A stretch of 64,000 nucleotides of DNA, taken from positions 120,001 through 184,000 of the forward strand of contig NZ_CP137557.1 of the NCBI RefSeq assembly GCF_019249655.2. The letters are read 5' to 3'. This document shows positions 41,349 to 49,881 of this stretch, piece after piece; position 1 is the stretch's first letter; each line of letters begins with the position of its first letter. The position numbers and the translations under genes were made by a program. The notes under the pieces are model-generated. The model was not told the DNA's origin. It saw only the letters and a program-made list of their open reading frames with translations, and did not search any database. The stretch is from Segatella copri (lineage in GTDB: Bacteria; Bacteroidota; Bacteroidia; Bacteroidales; Bacteroidaceae).

Positions 41349-42374
41349 ATGAAACAGCGTAGAACATCACTTAAAGACCTGGCTGATAAACTAGGTGTGA
41401 GCATAGCCACGGTATCGCGTGCTTTGCGCAATAGCCACGAGGTGGGTGAGGAAATGACCCAGAAGGTGAAGCAACTTGCCAAGGAGCTTAATTACCGGCC
41501 TAATCCTTTTGCTCAGAGTCTTCGAAAGGAGGCTCCGAGAGTGATTGGCGTGATAGTACCTAACCTGGTGACCCATTATTATGCCGCCGTGCTCGATGGC
41601 ATTGAGGACTATGCGTCGAAGTTGGGCTACTCAGTCATCAGCGCCAACAGTCATGAGAACCATGAGCGCGAGGCGAAGGCGCTGGACAACTTTCTCAACA
41701 TGCATGTGGAAGGCATCATCGCCTGTCTGGCGCAGGATACCACCGACTATTCGCACTTCGAGCAGCTTCATGATATGGGCATACCGCTGGTGTTCTTTGC
41801 CCGCTGCTGCCTGGAAGACAAGTTCTCGCAGGTGGTGGGCAATGGCGACGTGGCAGCACAGGAGGCCACCCAGCACATGATAGAGACCGGTTCCCGCCGC
41901 ATTGCCTTCATCGGTGGTCCTAACCATCTCGACATGGTGCGCCGCCGCAAGCATGGCTATCTGGAGGCACTCCGCGAGAACAGGATTCCTATCGACCGCT
42001 CGCTGGTGGTTTGCGATAAAATCGATTTCGATGTGGCACGCAATGCTACGCTCCGACTGCTGGAAGGGGAGAATCCGCCTGATGCCATCCTCGCCTTCAA
42101 CGATATCATCACCTATGCCGCCTTCGATGCCATCAAGGCAAAGGGACTGCGCATTCCGCAGGATGTGGCCATCATCGGTTTTACCGATGGAGATACCGCT
42201 GCCTTCGTTACTCCAAGACTCACCGCCATCATGGATAAGGCACACGAGCAGGGATCCAAGGCATGCGAACTGTTGATGAGAAGCATCAACGGCGATGAGA
42301 AGATATATAAAGAGGTGGTGCCGATGATTCTCAAAATCAGAGAAAGCTCGGAAAAGAACGAGGAAGAAAGATGA
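41349..42374 (+). CDS. LacI-family transcriptional regulator
   Basis: 341 residues. The N-terminal HTH (TSLKDLADKLGVSIATVSRAL) and hinge (LNYRPNPFAQSLRKE) precede a periplasmic-binding-like domain (about 60-335), typical for a sugar-responsive repressor. It directly precedes the HTCS gene by 43 bp in the sugar island. A LacI plus HTCS pair is less usual than an HTCS alone; the ligand is not deducible. Confidence 0.9.
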   Translation: MKQRRTSLKDLADKLGVSIATVSRALRNSHEVGEEMTQKVKQLAKELNYRPNPFAQSLRKEAPRVIGVIVPNLVTHYYAAVLDGIEDYASKLGYSVISANSHENHEREAKALDNFLNMHVEGIIACLAQDTTDYSHFEQLHDMGIPLVFFARCCLEDKFSQVVGNGDVAAQEATQHMIETGSRRIAFIGGPNHLDMVRRRKHGYLEALRENRIPIDRSLVVCDKIDFDVARNATLRLLEGENPPDAILAFNDIITYAAFDAIKAKGLRIPQDVAIIGFTDGDTAAFVTPRLTAIMDKAHEQGSKACELLMRSINGDEKIYKEVVPMILKIRESSEKNEEER

Positions 42375-42417
42375 ATATCAATCTGAATATATGAACCTAT
42401 AAATATAACAAACTAAA

Positions 42418-45400
42418 ATGAAACAAGAACTAAAACTATTTCTGAAAGGCATCCTGGTGATGCTTTTGCTGGCGATGAAGTCGCTGCCCTGTAATGCAAT
42501 CGGTGCTTATGGGGCAGTGGATTTTAATCGGCTGACCAACAGAAATGGATTGAGCAACAGTCAGGTGAATGCCATATTCAAAGACCAGAAGGGCTATGTA
42601 TGGTTTGGCACCCAGTCGGGACTCGACCGTTTCGACGGATTTCGTATGAAGGCATTCCTCTACGATGATGGCAATCCCAATTCCATCCCCAACAATTCGG
42701 TGGATGAAATTCAGCAGGCCATCAACGGATCGCTGTGGATTCATACCGGGGTGGGATATTGCATCTACCAGTATGACAAGGAGCGATTCGACCGCAAGCC
42801 AGAGGAATGGCTCAAGACCATCGGCGTGGATGGTCCTCCTTACAAACTGCTCATCGACTCGAAGAAAAACATGTGGATGAGTGTGTATGGTCAGGGCATC
42901 TATTTTGTGGATGTCAAGAACATGACAGCTTTTCTCTTCCCTTTTTCCAAGACGAAATCACGCAGTTCGCTGCCTGATTATCAGGTGAGCTGTATCCGCG
43001 AGGACAACGGACAGGCGGTGGTTACCTTCGACAATGGTGTGATCTGCCGATTGGATGGTTACGCCCAGCAAGTGGTGTGGATGGACCGTTTTATCCTTAA
43101 CAACAGACTCTCTAACGACCATTCGGTCTTCACCTTCGTAGACAGCAAGAACAACTATTGGGTGAATACCAATCTGGGCATCTATGTGTATCATAAGAAT
43201 CTGAAGAAATGGTTTGTCGGGGCGAAGGGCTATCTGGCCACCTTCGGCTTTAATGTGCCGGCTTATCCGGGGCGCAAAGTCATTATCCGTGATATGGCGA
43301 GAGACAAGCAGGGACACATGTGGATTGCAACCGACCATAACGGCTTGATTTATCTGGACTATGCCAAGAAAATCTGCCGCCAGTTTATGTACAATCCTAA
43401 TGATAAGGGGTCTATCTCCGACAATTCGCTTCCTGAGTTGTACGTGGATGACAACGATGCTCTCTGGGTGGGTACCTACAAGAACGGAGTAAACTATTAT
43501 TCTGCATCTTCCACCAAATTCTATACCATTCCGCTAGGCGATGTTTGTACCATTACGCAGGATTTGAACGGTAATCTCTGGTGCGGTACCAACGATGCGG
43601 GCATCGTGGCATACAATCCGACAACGGGCCAGTCTTCTCGTTTCTATGGAGCGAAAACCGGACTGGGTTCTGAGGTGGTGGTGAGCAGTACCACCATGAA
43701 GGATGGAACCTTGTATTTCGGAACCTTCAATGGCGGATTGGCGCGCTTGTCGCACGGCGTGTGGAAATCCTATCATGCCGGAACCAGCGGACTGGCAAAC
43801 AACAGCGTTTGGTGTCTTGCCGAGGCTCCCGACCATCGGCTTCTGATAGGAACCCTGGGCGGCGGTTTCCAGATTTTCGACCCGAATACGGAAAAATTTG
43901 AAACCTACAACACCAGTAACTCCAAGCTTACGAGCAACTTCATCAACTCACTCTTCATGCAGAATGCCAACCAGCTGCTGTTGGGACATTCGCAGAACAT
44001 GTCGGTCTTCGACTTCCATGACCGGAAGATTACGGATTTGAGCAAGCTGTCGAACGGAAAGGCTTTCTTGAGTCCATCTATCAACTATTCGATGATAGAC
44101 AGTCGTGGACTCCTCTGGATAGCCACTCCTTCGGGCATCGCCATGTATGATTTGAAGTCGAACCAGGTGGAGAACATCAATAATCTGAACGGAACGCCGG
44201 GAGCCGTAGGCTGCTCCATCATCGAGGACAAGAACCATACGATGTGGCTGGTTTCAGAGTTTGTGGTTACCCACGTGAAGGTGGATAAGGATGAAGACGG
44301 CAAATGGAACCTGAAGATAACCAACTATAATTCGCTGGATGGCTTGCAGGAGCGCCAGTTCAACTATCGCTCGGCATGCCTGATGCGCAATGGCGACATC
44401 GCCATCGGCGGACAGGATGGTGTGAATATCATCAGTCCCCGTTCGGCACAGAATGCCAAGAACCATGTGTGTGCGCTCTTCAGCGGCGTGGTTCTCTTCG
44501 ATCATGCCCTGACGGCAGGCGAGGAGTATGAAGGCAGGGTGATTCTGGAGGAGTCGCTTGATGCCAGCCATCGTCTTGATTTGAGCTATAAGGACAATGC
44601 CTTCACCATCCAGCTGGCTTCCAGCGAAGTGACGGTGCCATCGCGCAACCGATTCCTCTATCGCATGAAGGGTGTCACCGACAAGTGGCTGCTCACACCA
44701 GCCGACCGTCCGGAGGTAACCTTCACCAATCTCTCTTCGGGCAGCTATATCCTGCAGGTGAAGGTGGTGAACGGCGACGGAACCGTGAACGACGAGATCA
44801 GTGAGCTGGAAATCAACGTAGCTCCACCTTTCTATCTCTCTATCTGGGCATTCCTGGTATATATCGCCCTGATAGCCGCAGCCTTCTTCCTCTACCGTCG
44901 CAGAATGATAGAACGCCAGCGTAATCAGTTTGAGCGCAAGAGCATGGAAGACAGTATGAAGAAGACCAAGGAACTGAACGAGCTGAAGCTGAACTTCTTC
45001 ACCAACGTGAGCCATGAGCTCCGCACTCCGCTCACCCTCATCATCTCGCCTCTGGTGACGATGATAAGAGAAGAAGCCGACCCTGCCAAGCGCAGAAAGC
45101 TGGAGCTGATTCATCGCAACGCCACCCGTCTGCTCAATCTGGTGAACCAGATTCTCGACTTCCGCAAGTTCGACCAGAACAAGGAGAAGCTGAATCTTTC
45201 GCAAACGGAGGTAGTGAGTTTCGTGGATAATATCTGTGCTTCCTTCCGTATCCTTGCCAACAACAAGGTGACGCTGGAGTTCGAATCGGAATTCCCTAAG
45301 CTGAACATGACGGTGGATGTGGATAAGGTGGGCAAGATAGTGAACAACCTCTTGAGCAATGCCTATAAGTTTACCCCTGATGGCGGCAAGATTGTAGTTT

Positions 45401-46635
45401 CGCTGCGTGCCAAGACCCGTTTCGAGATGAAGGGCGGTGAGCACGATATGCTTTGCATCTATGTGATTGATACCGGCAAGGGTATCAGCGATGAAGAGAA
45501 GAAGAATGTTTTCGACCGCTTCTATCAGGTGAACGGCACCGAGATGCAGCCTGCCGGAGGCAGTGGCATCGGACTCAACCTGGTGAAGAAATATGCCGAG
45601 TTGCATGGCGGCAATGTTTATGTGCGTGACAACGAAGCTGGCGGTTCGATATTCGTGGTAGAATTGCCTATCGCAGACGATGGTTCTGCCAAGGTGAATG
45701 CCCATCTGGGTACCTTGCGTTCGGCTCCAGTCATCACCACGGTGCATAAGGCTGTGGAGAATGATGTTCCGGAGCTGATAGATGATGCATCGGCTTCCCT
45801 CTATGGCATGGCCCGCAAAAAGGTGCAGTCTGCTGCGGGAGATTCATCTGCCCACAAGCCAACCTTGCTGCTGGTGGATGATAGCGACGACTTCCGCGAG
45901 TTTATGCACGACTTGCTTTCTGATTATACCGTGGTTGAGGCCGTGAACGGTCAGGATGCCTGGAACAAGATTATCGACCATCGTCCGGATATCATCCTCA
46001 GCGATGTGATGATGCCTGTGATGGATGGCAACGAACTCTGCCGCCAGGTGAAGGAGAACGACGAGACTGCTTCCATTCCATTCGTGATGCTGACGGCCCG
46101 TCTTGCCGATGAGCATCGCAAGGAGGGACTGATGAGCGGTGCGGATGAATATATCACCAAGCCATTCAATATCGACATGCTCAATCTGCGACTCAAGAAT
46201 CTCCTGAATCTCGTGAAGCGCACGGGAACGGTGGCGAAGCCTACGGGCGAAGTGGTCAAGGAGAAGCAGCTCAACAACGGTCACTTCGTGCTGGGAACAG
46301 CCGACCAGAAGTTGATTGAGGATATCGACAACTATATCCGCGACAACCTGAGCAACCCTGATACATCCGTGGAATCGATGAGTGCTCATCTCTGCATCTC
46401 GCGCGTACAGTTATATAAGCGCATGATTTCGCTCATGGGCATCACGCCTTCGGAGTATCTTCGTGCCAAGAGAATCAAGTATGCCGAGTATCTGCTCCAC
46501 TCCGATGAGTATAACATCAGCGAGATAGCCTACAAGGTGGGCTTCAACAATCCTCGCTACTTCTCCAAGTATTTCCAGGAGGCGTATGGCGTTACTCCTT
46601 CGCAATACAAGAAGAACCTGGAGGCTCAGGAATAA
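42418..46635 (+). CDS. Hybrid two-component system sensor/regulator (HTCS)
   Basis: 1405-residue one-piece signal transducer that binds a glycan fragment in the periplasm and activates transcription in the cytosol. Signal peptide (1-28); Reg_prop beta-propeller repeats (about 30-690; many WxGT and NSLP motifs); Y_Y_Y domain (about 740-800); membrane segment (about 805-828); HisKA with phospho-acceptor His866 in NVSHELRTP; HATPase (NLLSNAYKFTP near 975); receiver with phospho-acceptor Asp1196 in LSDVMMP; AraC HTH at about 1300-1400. Nothing is missing. Regulates presumably the GH31 and GH2 genes that follow. Confidence 0.95.
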   Translation: MKQELKLFLKGILVMLLLAMKSLPCNAIGAYGAVDFNRLTNRNGLSNSQVNAIFKDQKGYVWFGTQSGLDRFDGFRMKAFLYDDGNPNSIPNNSVDEIQQAINGSLWIHTGVGYCIYQYDKERFDRKPEEWLKTIGVDGPPYKLLIDSKKNMWMSVYGQGIYFVDVKNMTAFLFPFSKTKSRSSLPDYQVSCIREDNGQAVVTFDNGVICRLDGYAQQVVWMDRFILNNRLSNDHSVFTFVDSKNNYWVNTNLGIYVYHKNLKKWFVGAKGYLATFGFNVPAYPGRKVIIRDMARDKQGHMWIATDHNGLIYLDYAKKICRQFMYNPNDKGSISDNSLPELYVDDNDALWVGTYKNGVNYYSASSTKFYTIPLGDVCTITQDLNGNLWCGTNDAGIVAYNPTTGQSSRFYGAKTGLGSEVVVSSTTMKDGTLYFGTFNGGLARLSHGVWKSYHAGTSGLANNSVWCLAEAPDHRLLIGTLGGGFQIFDPNTEKFETYNTSNSKLTSNFINSLFMQNANQLLLGHSQNMSVFDFHDRKITDLSKLSNGKAFLSPSINYSMIDSRGLLWIATPSGIAMYDLKSNQVENINNLNGTPGAVGCSIIEDKNHTMWLVSEFVVTHVKVDKDEDGKWNLKITNYNSLDGLQERQFNYRSACLMRNGDIAIGGQDGVNIISPRSAQNAKNHVCALFSGVVLFDHALTAGEEYEGRVILEESLDASHRLDLSYKDNAFTIQLASSEVTVPSRNRFLYRMKGVTDKWLLTPADRPEVTFTNLSSGSYILQVKVVNGDGTVNDEISELEINVAPPFYLSIWAFLVYIALIAAAFFLYRRRMIERQRNQFERKSMEDSMKKTKELNELKLNFFTNVSHELRTPLTLIISPLVTMIREEADPAKRRKLELIHRNATRLLNLVNQILDFRKFDQNKEKLNLSQTEVVSFVDNICASFRILANNKVTLEFESEFPKLNMTVDVDKVGKIVNNLLSNAYKFTPDGGKIVVSLRAKTRFEMKGGEHDMLCIYVIDTGKGISDEEKKNVFDRFYQVNGTEMQPAGGSGIGLNLVKKYAELHGGNVYVRDNEAGGSIFVVELPIADDGSAKVNAHLGTLRSAPVITTVHKAVENDVPELIDDASASLYGMARKKVQSAAGDSSAHKPTLLLVDDSDDFREFMHDLLSDYTVVEAVNGQDAWNKIIDHRPDIILSDVMMPVMDGNELCRQVKENDETASIPFVMLTARLADEHRKEGLMSGADEYITKPFNIDMLNLRLKNLLNLVKRTGTVAKPTGEVVKEKQLNNGHFVLGTADQKLIEDIDNYIRDNLSNPDTSVESMSAHLCISRVQLYKRMISLMGITPSEYLRAKRIKYAEYLLHSDEYNISEIAYKVGFNNPRYFSKYFQEAYGVTPSQYKKNLEAQE

Positions 46636-46644
46636 CATCCTTTC

Positions 46645-46710
46645 ATCCCCGAAGCAAGTAAACAAGACTGCTAAAATGTTGTCTCGTTTACCTGCTTCGG
46701 GGATTTTTTG
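46645..46710 (+). terminator. Strong terminator after HTCS
   Basis: A 24-bp stem with two mismatches: ATCCCCGAAGCAAGTAAAC... (46645-46668) against ...GTTTACCTGCTTCGGGGAT (46681-46704), ending in TTTTTT. Confidence 0.9.
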
Positions 46711-46775
46711 TTTCGGGTTAACATTTTGTACCCTCATCCTAAACATTTGCACACCATGGAATCGGAATAATTTCG

Positions 46776-46783
46776 TATCTTTG
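46776..46783 (+). promoter_or_regulatory. Promoter box (TATCTTTG) for GH31, with nearby operator-like site
   Basis: TATCTTTGC is 47 bp before the GH31 ATG. At 46740-46751 TAAACATTTGCA differs by one base from the lacI operator core AAACGTTTGC; a weak target of the LacI-type regulator. Confidence 0.7.
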
Positions 46784-46829
46784 CAACAGATTTAAGTAAT
46801 ACAACAAACAATCCTCTAAATAATATAGA

Positions 46830-49784
46830 ATGAGAATAACTAAGACTTTATTCATTTCAGCAGTGCTGCTGATGAGCGCCACAGGCCTCCAGGCAGCGGG
46901 ATTTATCCAGAAGGGTAATTATCTTACCGTTCAGTTGAAAGAGCACCAGAATTATGGTCCAAGTCAGATTCGCTTACAGGTTGTAAACGATCAGATAATC
47001 CGTGTGCAGGCCACTGCCGAGCAGAGCTTCCGCAACAAGCAGAGCCTGATTATCGTGCCTCAGAACAGCAAGGCAAACTACAAGGTGGAGGAGCAGGGCG
47101 ACAAGCTCATCATCACCACAGCTGCCATGCGTGCCGTTTTGAACGAGGCTACCGGTCAGATTACTTTCTATGATTTGAAAGATAATGTTCTCCTCAACGA
47201 GGTGGCGCAGGGTGGAAAGACCTTCAAGCCTTTCACCGTGCCCGACCGTGAGATTGGCGTTGATATCGCCAAGGTGCCTGAGGCGCAGAAGCACGGCTGG
47301 TCATGGCGTGCCCTCTTCGACTCTCCCGACAACGAGGCTTTCTATGGTCTCGGTCAGCATCAGAGTGAGGAACTCAACATGAAGGGCAAGAACGAAGACC
47401 TCTTCCAGTATAACACCAAGGTGAGTGTGCCTTTTGTCATCTCCAACAAGAACTATGGTATCCTCTGGGATTCTTACTCTTATTGCCGCTGGGGTAATCC
47501 GGATGATTATCTGCAGCTGAACCATGCCTTCAAACTCTATGATAAGGAGGGCAAGGAAGGACAGCTCACCGGTACTTACGTGGATAAGAACGGACAGAAG
47601 ATAGTTCGCGGCGAAGACAGCATCTACTTTGAGTATGCGATGCCTGAGACTTCTGAAATCTGCAACAAGACAGATAAGGGCGGTATACAGAACCTGCCAA
47701 AGGGCTTTGCCCTGAATGGTTCCAAGGTGGTTTACGAGGGTTACGTGGAGGCGCCAACCAACAGCTTCTATCAGTTTATCCTCTACTATGCCGGCTACAC
47801 GAAGATTTATATCGACGGCAAACTGGTGGTACCTGAGCGTTGGCGTACAGCCTGGAATCCGAACTCCTATAAGTTTGATGTAGCCATCAAGAAGGGGGTA
47901 AAGACTCCTATCCGCATCGAGTGGCAGCCAGATGGCGACGTTTCCTATTGTGGCCTCCGCGTGGCAGCTCCCCGTTCTGAGGCAGAAAAGAACCAGTTGA
48001 GCATTTGGAGCGAGATGTCGCCGGATATGGATTACTACTTCATAGCCGGTAAGAATCTGGACGAGGTGATTTCGGGCTATCGCACCCTGACAGGTAAGGC
48101 TTCGGTTTATCCAAAGTGGGCACTCGGTTTCTGGCAGAGCCGTGAGCGCTATCAGAGCAGCAAAGACATCGAGGACAATCTGAAGAAGTTCCGCGACCTG
48201 AAGATTCCTGTGGATAACATCGTGCAGGACTGGAACTACTGGAAGCTGGATTCCTGGGGAAGCCATGAGTTTGAGGCGGCACGCTATCCGAACCCGCAGG
48301 CGATGCTCGATAGCGTTCATGCCATGAACGGAAGATTCATGATTTCCGTATGGCCTAAGTTCTATGACACCGTGAAGAACTATAAGGAGCTTGATGCCAA
48401 GGGCTGGATGTATCATCAGGCTATCAAGGATGATATCCACGACTGGCTCGGCTTCCGTGGTTCTTTCTATGATGCTTATTCTGACGGAGCAAGAAAGATG
48501 TTCTGGCGACAGATGGACGAGAATCTCTATTCTAAATATAAGTTCGGAATCGATGCCTGGTGGATGGATGCATCAGAGCCAAATGTTCGCGACTGTACTC
48601 CGATGTGGTATCGCAAGGCACTTTCGGGTCCTACAGCCCTGGGTACATCTACCGAATATTTCAATGCCTACAGCATCGTGAATGCCGATGCCATCTATAA
48701 TGGTCAGCGCAGCGTGAACCCTAACCAGCGTGTCTTCCTCCTGACCCGTTCCGGTTTTGCAGGTGAGCAGCGCTACAGCACCGCCACCTGGTCGGGCGAT
48801 ATTGCTACCCGCTGGGAGGATATGCGTGCACAGATGACTGCCGGTTTGAACTATTCCATGGCTGGTCTTCCTTTCTGGGGCATGGACCAGGGAGGTTTCT
48901 GCGTGGAGAATCGCTATGTGGCTGCCCAGCAGGAGTTTGACAAAACCGGTAAGGAAAATGCCGACCTGAAGGAGTGGCGTGAGCTGCAGGCTCGCTGGAA
49001 TCAGTTTGGCTGCTTCGTTCCGCTCTATCGTACCCATGGTCAGTGGCCTACCCGCGAAGTTTGGAACATCGCGCCAGCCAATCATCCGGCTTACAAGACC
49101 ATTGTGGCTTACGACAAGCTCCGCTATCGCTTGATGCCTTACCTTTACAGTATGGCTGGTATGGTTCACTTCAAGGACTACACCATGATGCGTGGCTTGG
49201 TGATGGACTTCAATGGCGATGACAAGATTTACGACATCAAGGACCAGTGGATGTTCGGTTCTGCTCTGATGGCTTGTCCGGTGGGCGAGTATCAGAAGTA
49301 CAGCCGTAATGTGTATCTTCCTAAGCAGAAGGGCTGGTATGATTTCTATACAGGCAAGCATTATGCCGGTGGTCAGACCATCGTAGCCGATGCGCCATAC
49401 GAGAAGATTCCTGTCTTCGTGCCGGAGGGTTCCATCCTTCCTGTCGGTCCGGAAATGGAGTGGAGCGACCAGAAGAAGCCTGAGCTTATCGACCTCTATG
49501 TATATGCCGGCAAGGACGGTTCTTATACGCTTTATGAGGATGAGGGCACCAACTACAACTACGAGAAGGGCAAGTATGCTACCATTGACTTCCAGTATGA
49601 TGATGCTCAGAAGACCCTGACCATCGGTGCCCGCAAGGGTAGCTTTGATGGCATGCTTCAGAAGCGCCGCTTCAACGTGGTATTGGTAAGTGGAGATAAC
49701 CAGCAGGGCATCAGCCTCGCCAAGGCGCCTAAGGGCAAGAAGGTGAAGTATGCTGGTCAGGCTGTTACTGTAAAATTGAAGTAG
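46830..49784 (+). CDS. GH31 glycoside hydrolase with PA14 domain, probable alpha-xylosidase
   Basis: 984 residues with signal peptide (1-22). Glycoside hydrolase family 31, retaining: nucleophile Asp580 in WWMDASEP and acid/base Asp657 in SGDIATRW. A PA14-like domain is inserted at about 285-380 before the barrel. PA14 insertion and the DAWWMD(A)SEP form of the nucleophile loop are hallmarks of bacterial xyloglucan alpha-xylosidases; alpha-glucosidase is the alternative. Probably acts in the periplasm on non-reducing-end xylose of oligosaccharides. Follows HTCS. Confidence 0.88.
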   Translation: MRITKTLFISAVLLMSATGLQAAGFIQKGNYLTVQLKEHQNYGPSQIRLQVVNDQIIRVQATAEQSFRNKQSLIIVPQNSKANYKVEEQGDKLIITTAAMRAVLNEATGQITFYDLKDNVLLNEVAQGGKTFKPFTVPDREIGVDIAKVPEAQKHGWSWRALFDSPDNEAFYGLGQHQSEELNMKGKNEDLFQYNTKVSVPFVISNKNYGILWDSYSYCRWGNPDDYLQLNHAFKLYDKEGKEGQLTGTYVDKNGQKIVRGEDSIYFEYAMPETSEICNKTDKGGIQNLPKGFALNGSKVVYEGYVEAPTNSFYQFILYYAGYTKIYIDGKLVVPERWRTAWNPNSYKFDVAIKKGVKTPIRIEWQPDGDVSYCGLRVAAPRSEAEKNQLSIWSEMSPDMDYYFIAGKNLDEVISGYRTLTGKASVYPKWALGFWQSRERYQSSKDIEDNLKKFRDLKIPVDNIVQDWNYWKLDSWGSHEFEAARYPNPQAMLDSVHAMNGRFMISVWPKFYDTVKNYKELDAKGWMYHQAIKDDIHDWLGFRGSFYDAYSDGARKMFWRQMDENLYSKYKFGIDAWWMDASEPNVRDCTPMWYRKALSGPTALGTSTEYFNAYSIVNADAIYNGQRSVNPNQRVFLLTRSGFAGEQRYSTATWSGDIATRWEDMRAQMTAGLNYSMAGLPFWGMDQGGFCVENRYVAAQQEFDKTGKENADLKEWRELQARWNQFGCFVPLYRTHGQWPTREVWNIAPANHPAYKTIVAYDKLRYRLMPYLYSMAGMVHFKDYTMMRGLVMDFNGDDKIYDIKDQWMFGSALMACPVGEYQKYSRNVYLPKQKGWYDFYTGKHYAGGQTIVADAPYEKIPVFVPEGSILPVGPEMEWSDQKKPELIDLYVYAGKDGSYTLYEDEGTNYNYEKGKYATIDFQYDDAQKTLTIGARKGSFDGMLQKRRFNVVLVSGDNQQGISLAKAPKGKKVKYAGQAVTVKLK

Positions 49785-49792
49785 TCTAATTT

Positions 49793-49872
49793 CCCACGGA
49801 TGACACAGATTTCACAGATTTTTTTATATTCTCAGAAAAGATTAATCTGTGTAAATCTGTGCTATCTGTGGG
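49793..49872. repeat. Dispersed-type palindromic element between GH31 and GH2 genes
   Basis: CCCACGGATGACACAGATTT (continuing to 49820) is matched by an inverted copy at 49844-49872, ending GCTATCTGTGGG. The arm itself contains the ACACAGATTTCACAGATT direct repeat. Such CACGGAT-ACACAGATT elements recur in many Bacteroidota genomes; here the right arm ends 9 bp before the GH2 start. Confidence 0.85.
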
Positions 49873-49881
49873 ATTTCTTAT

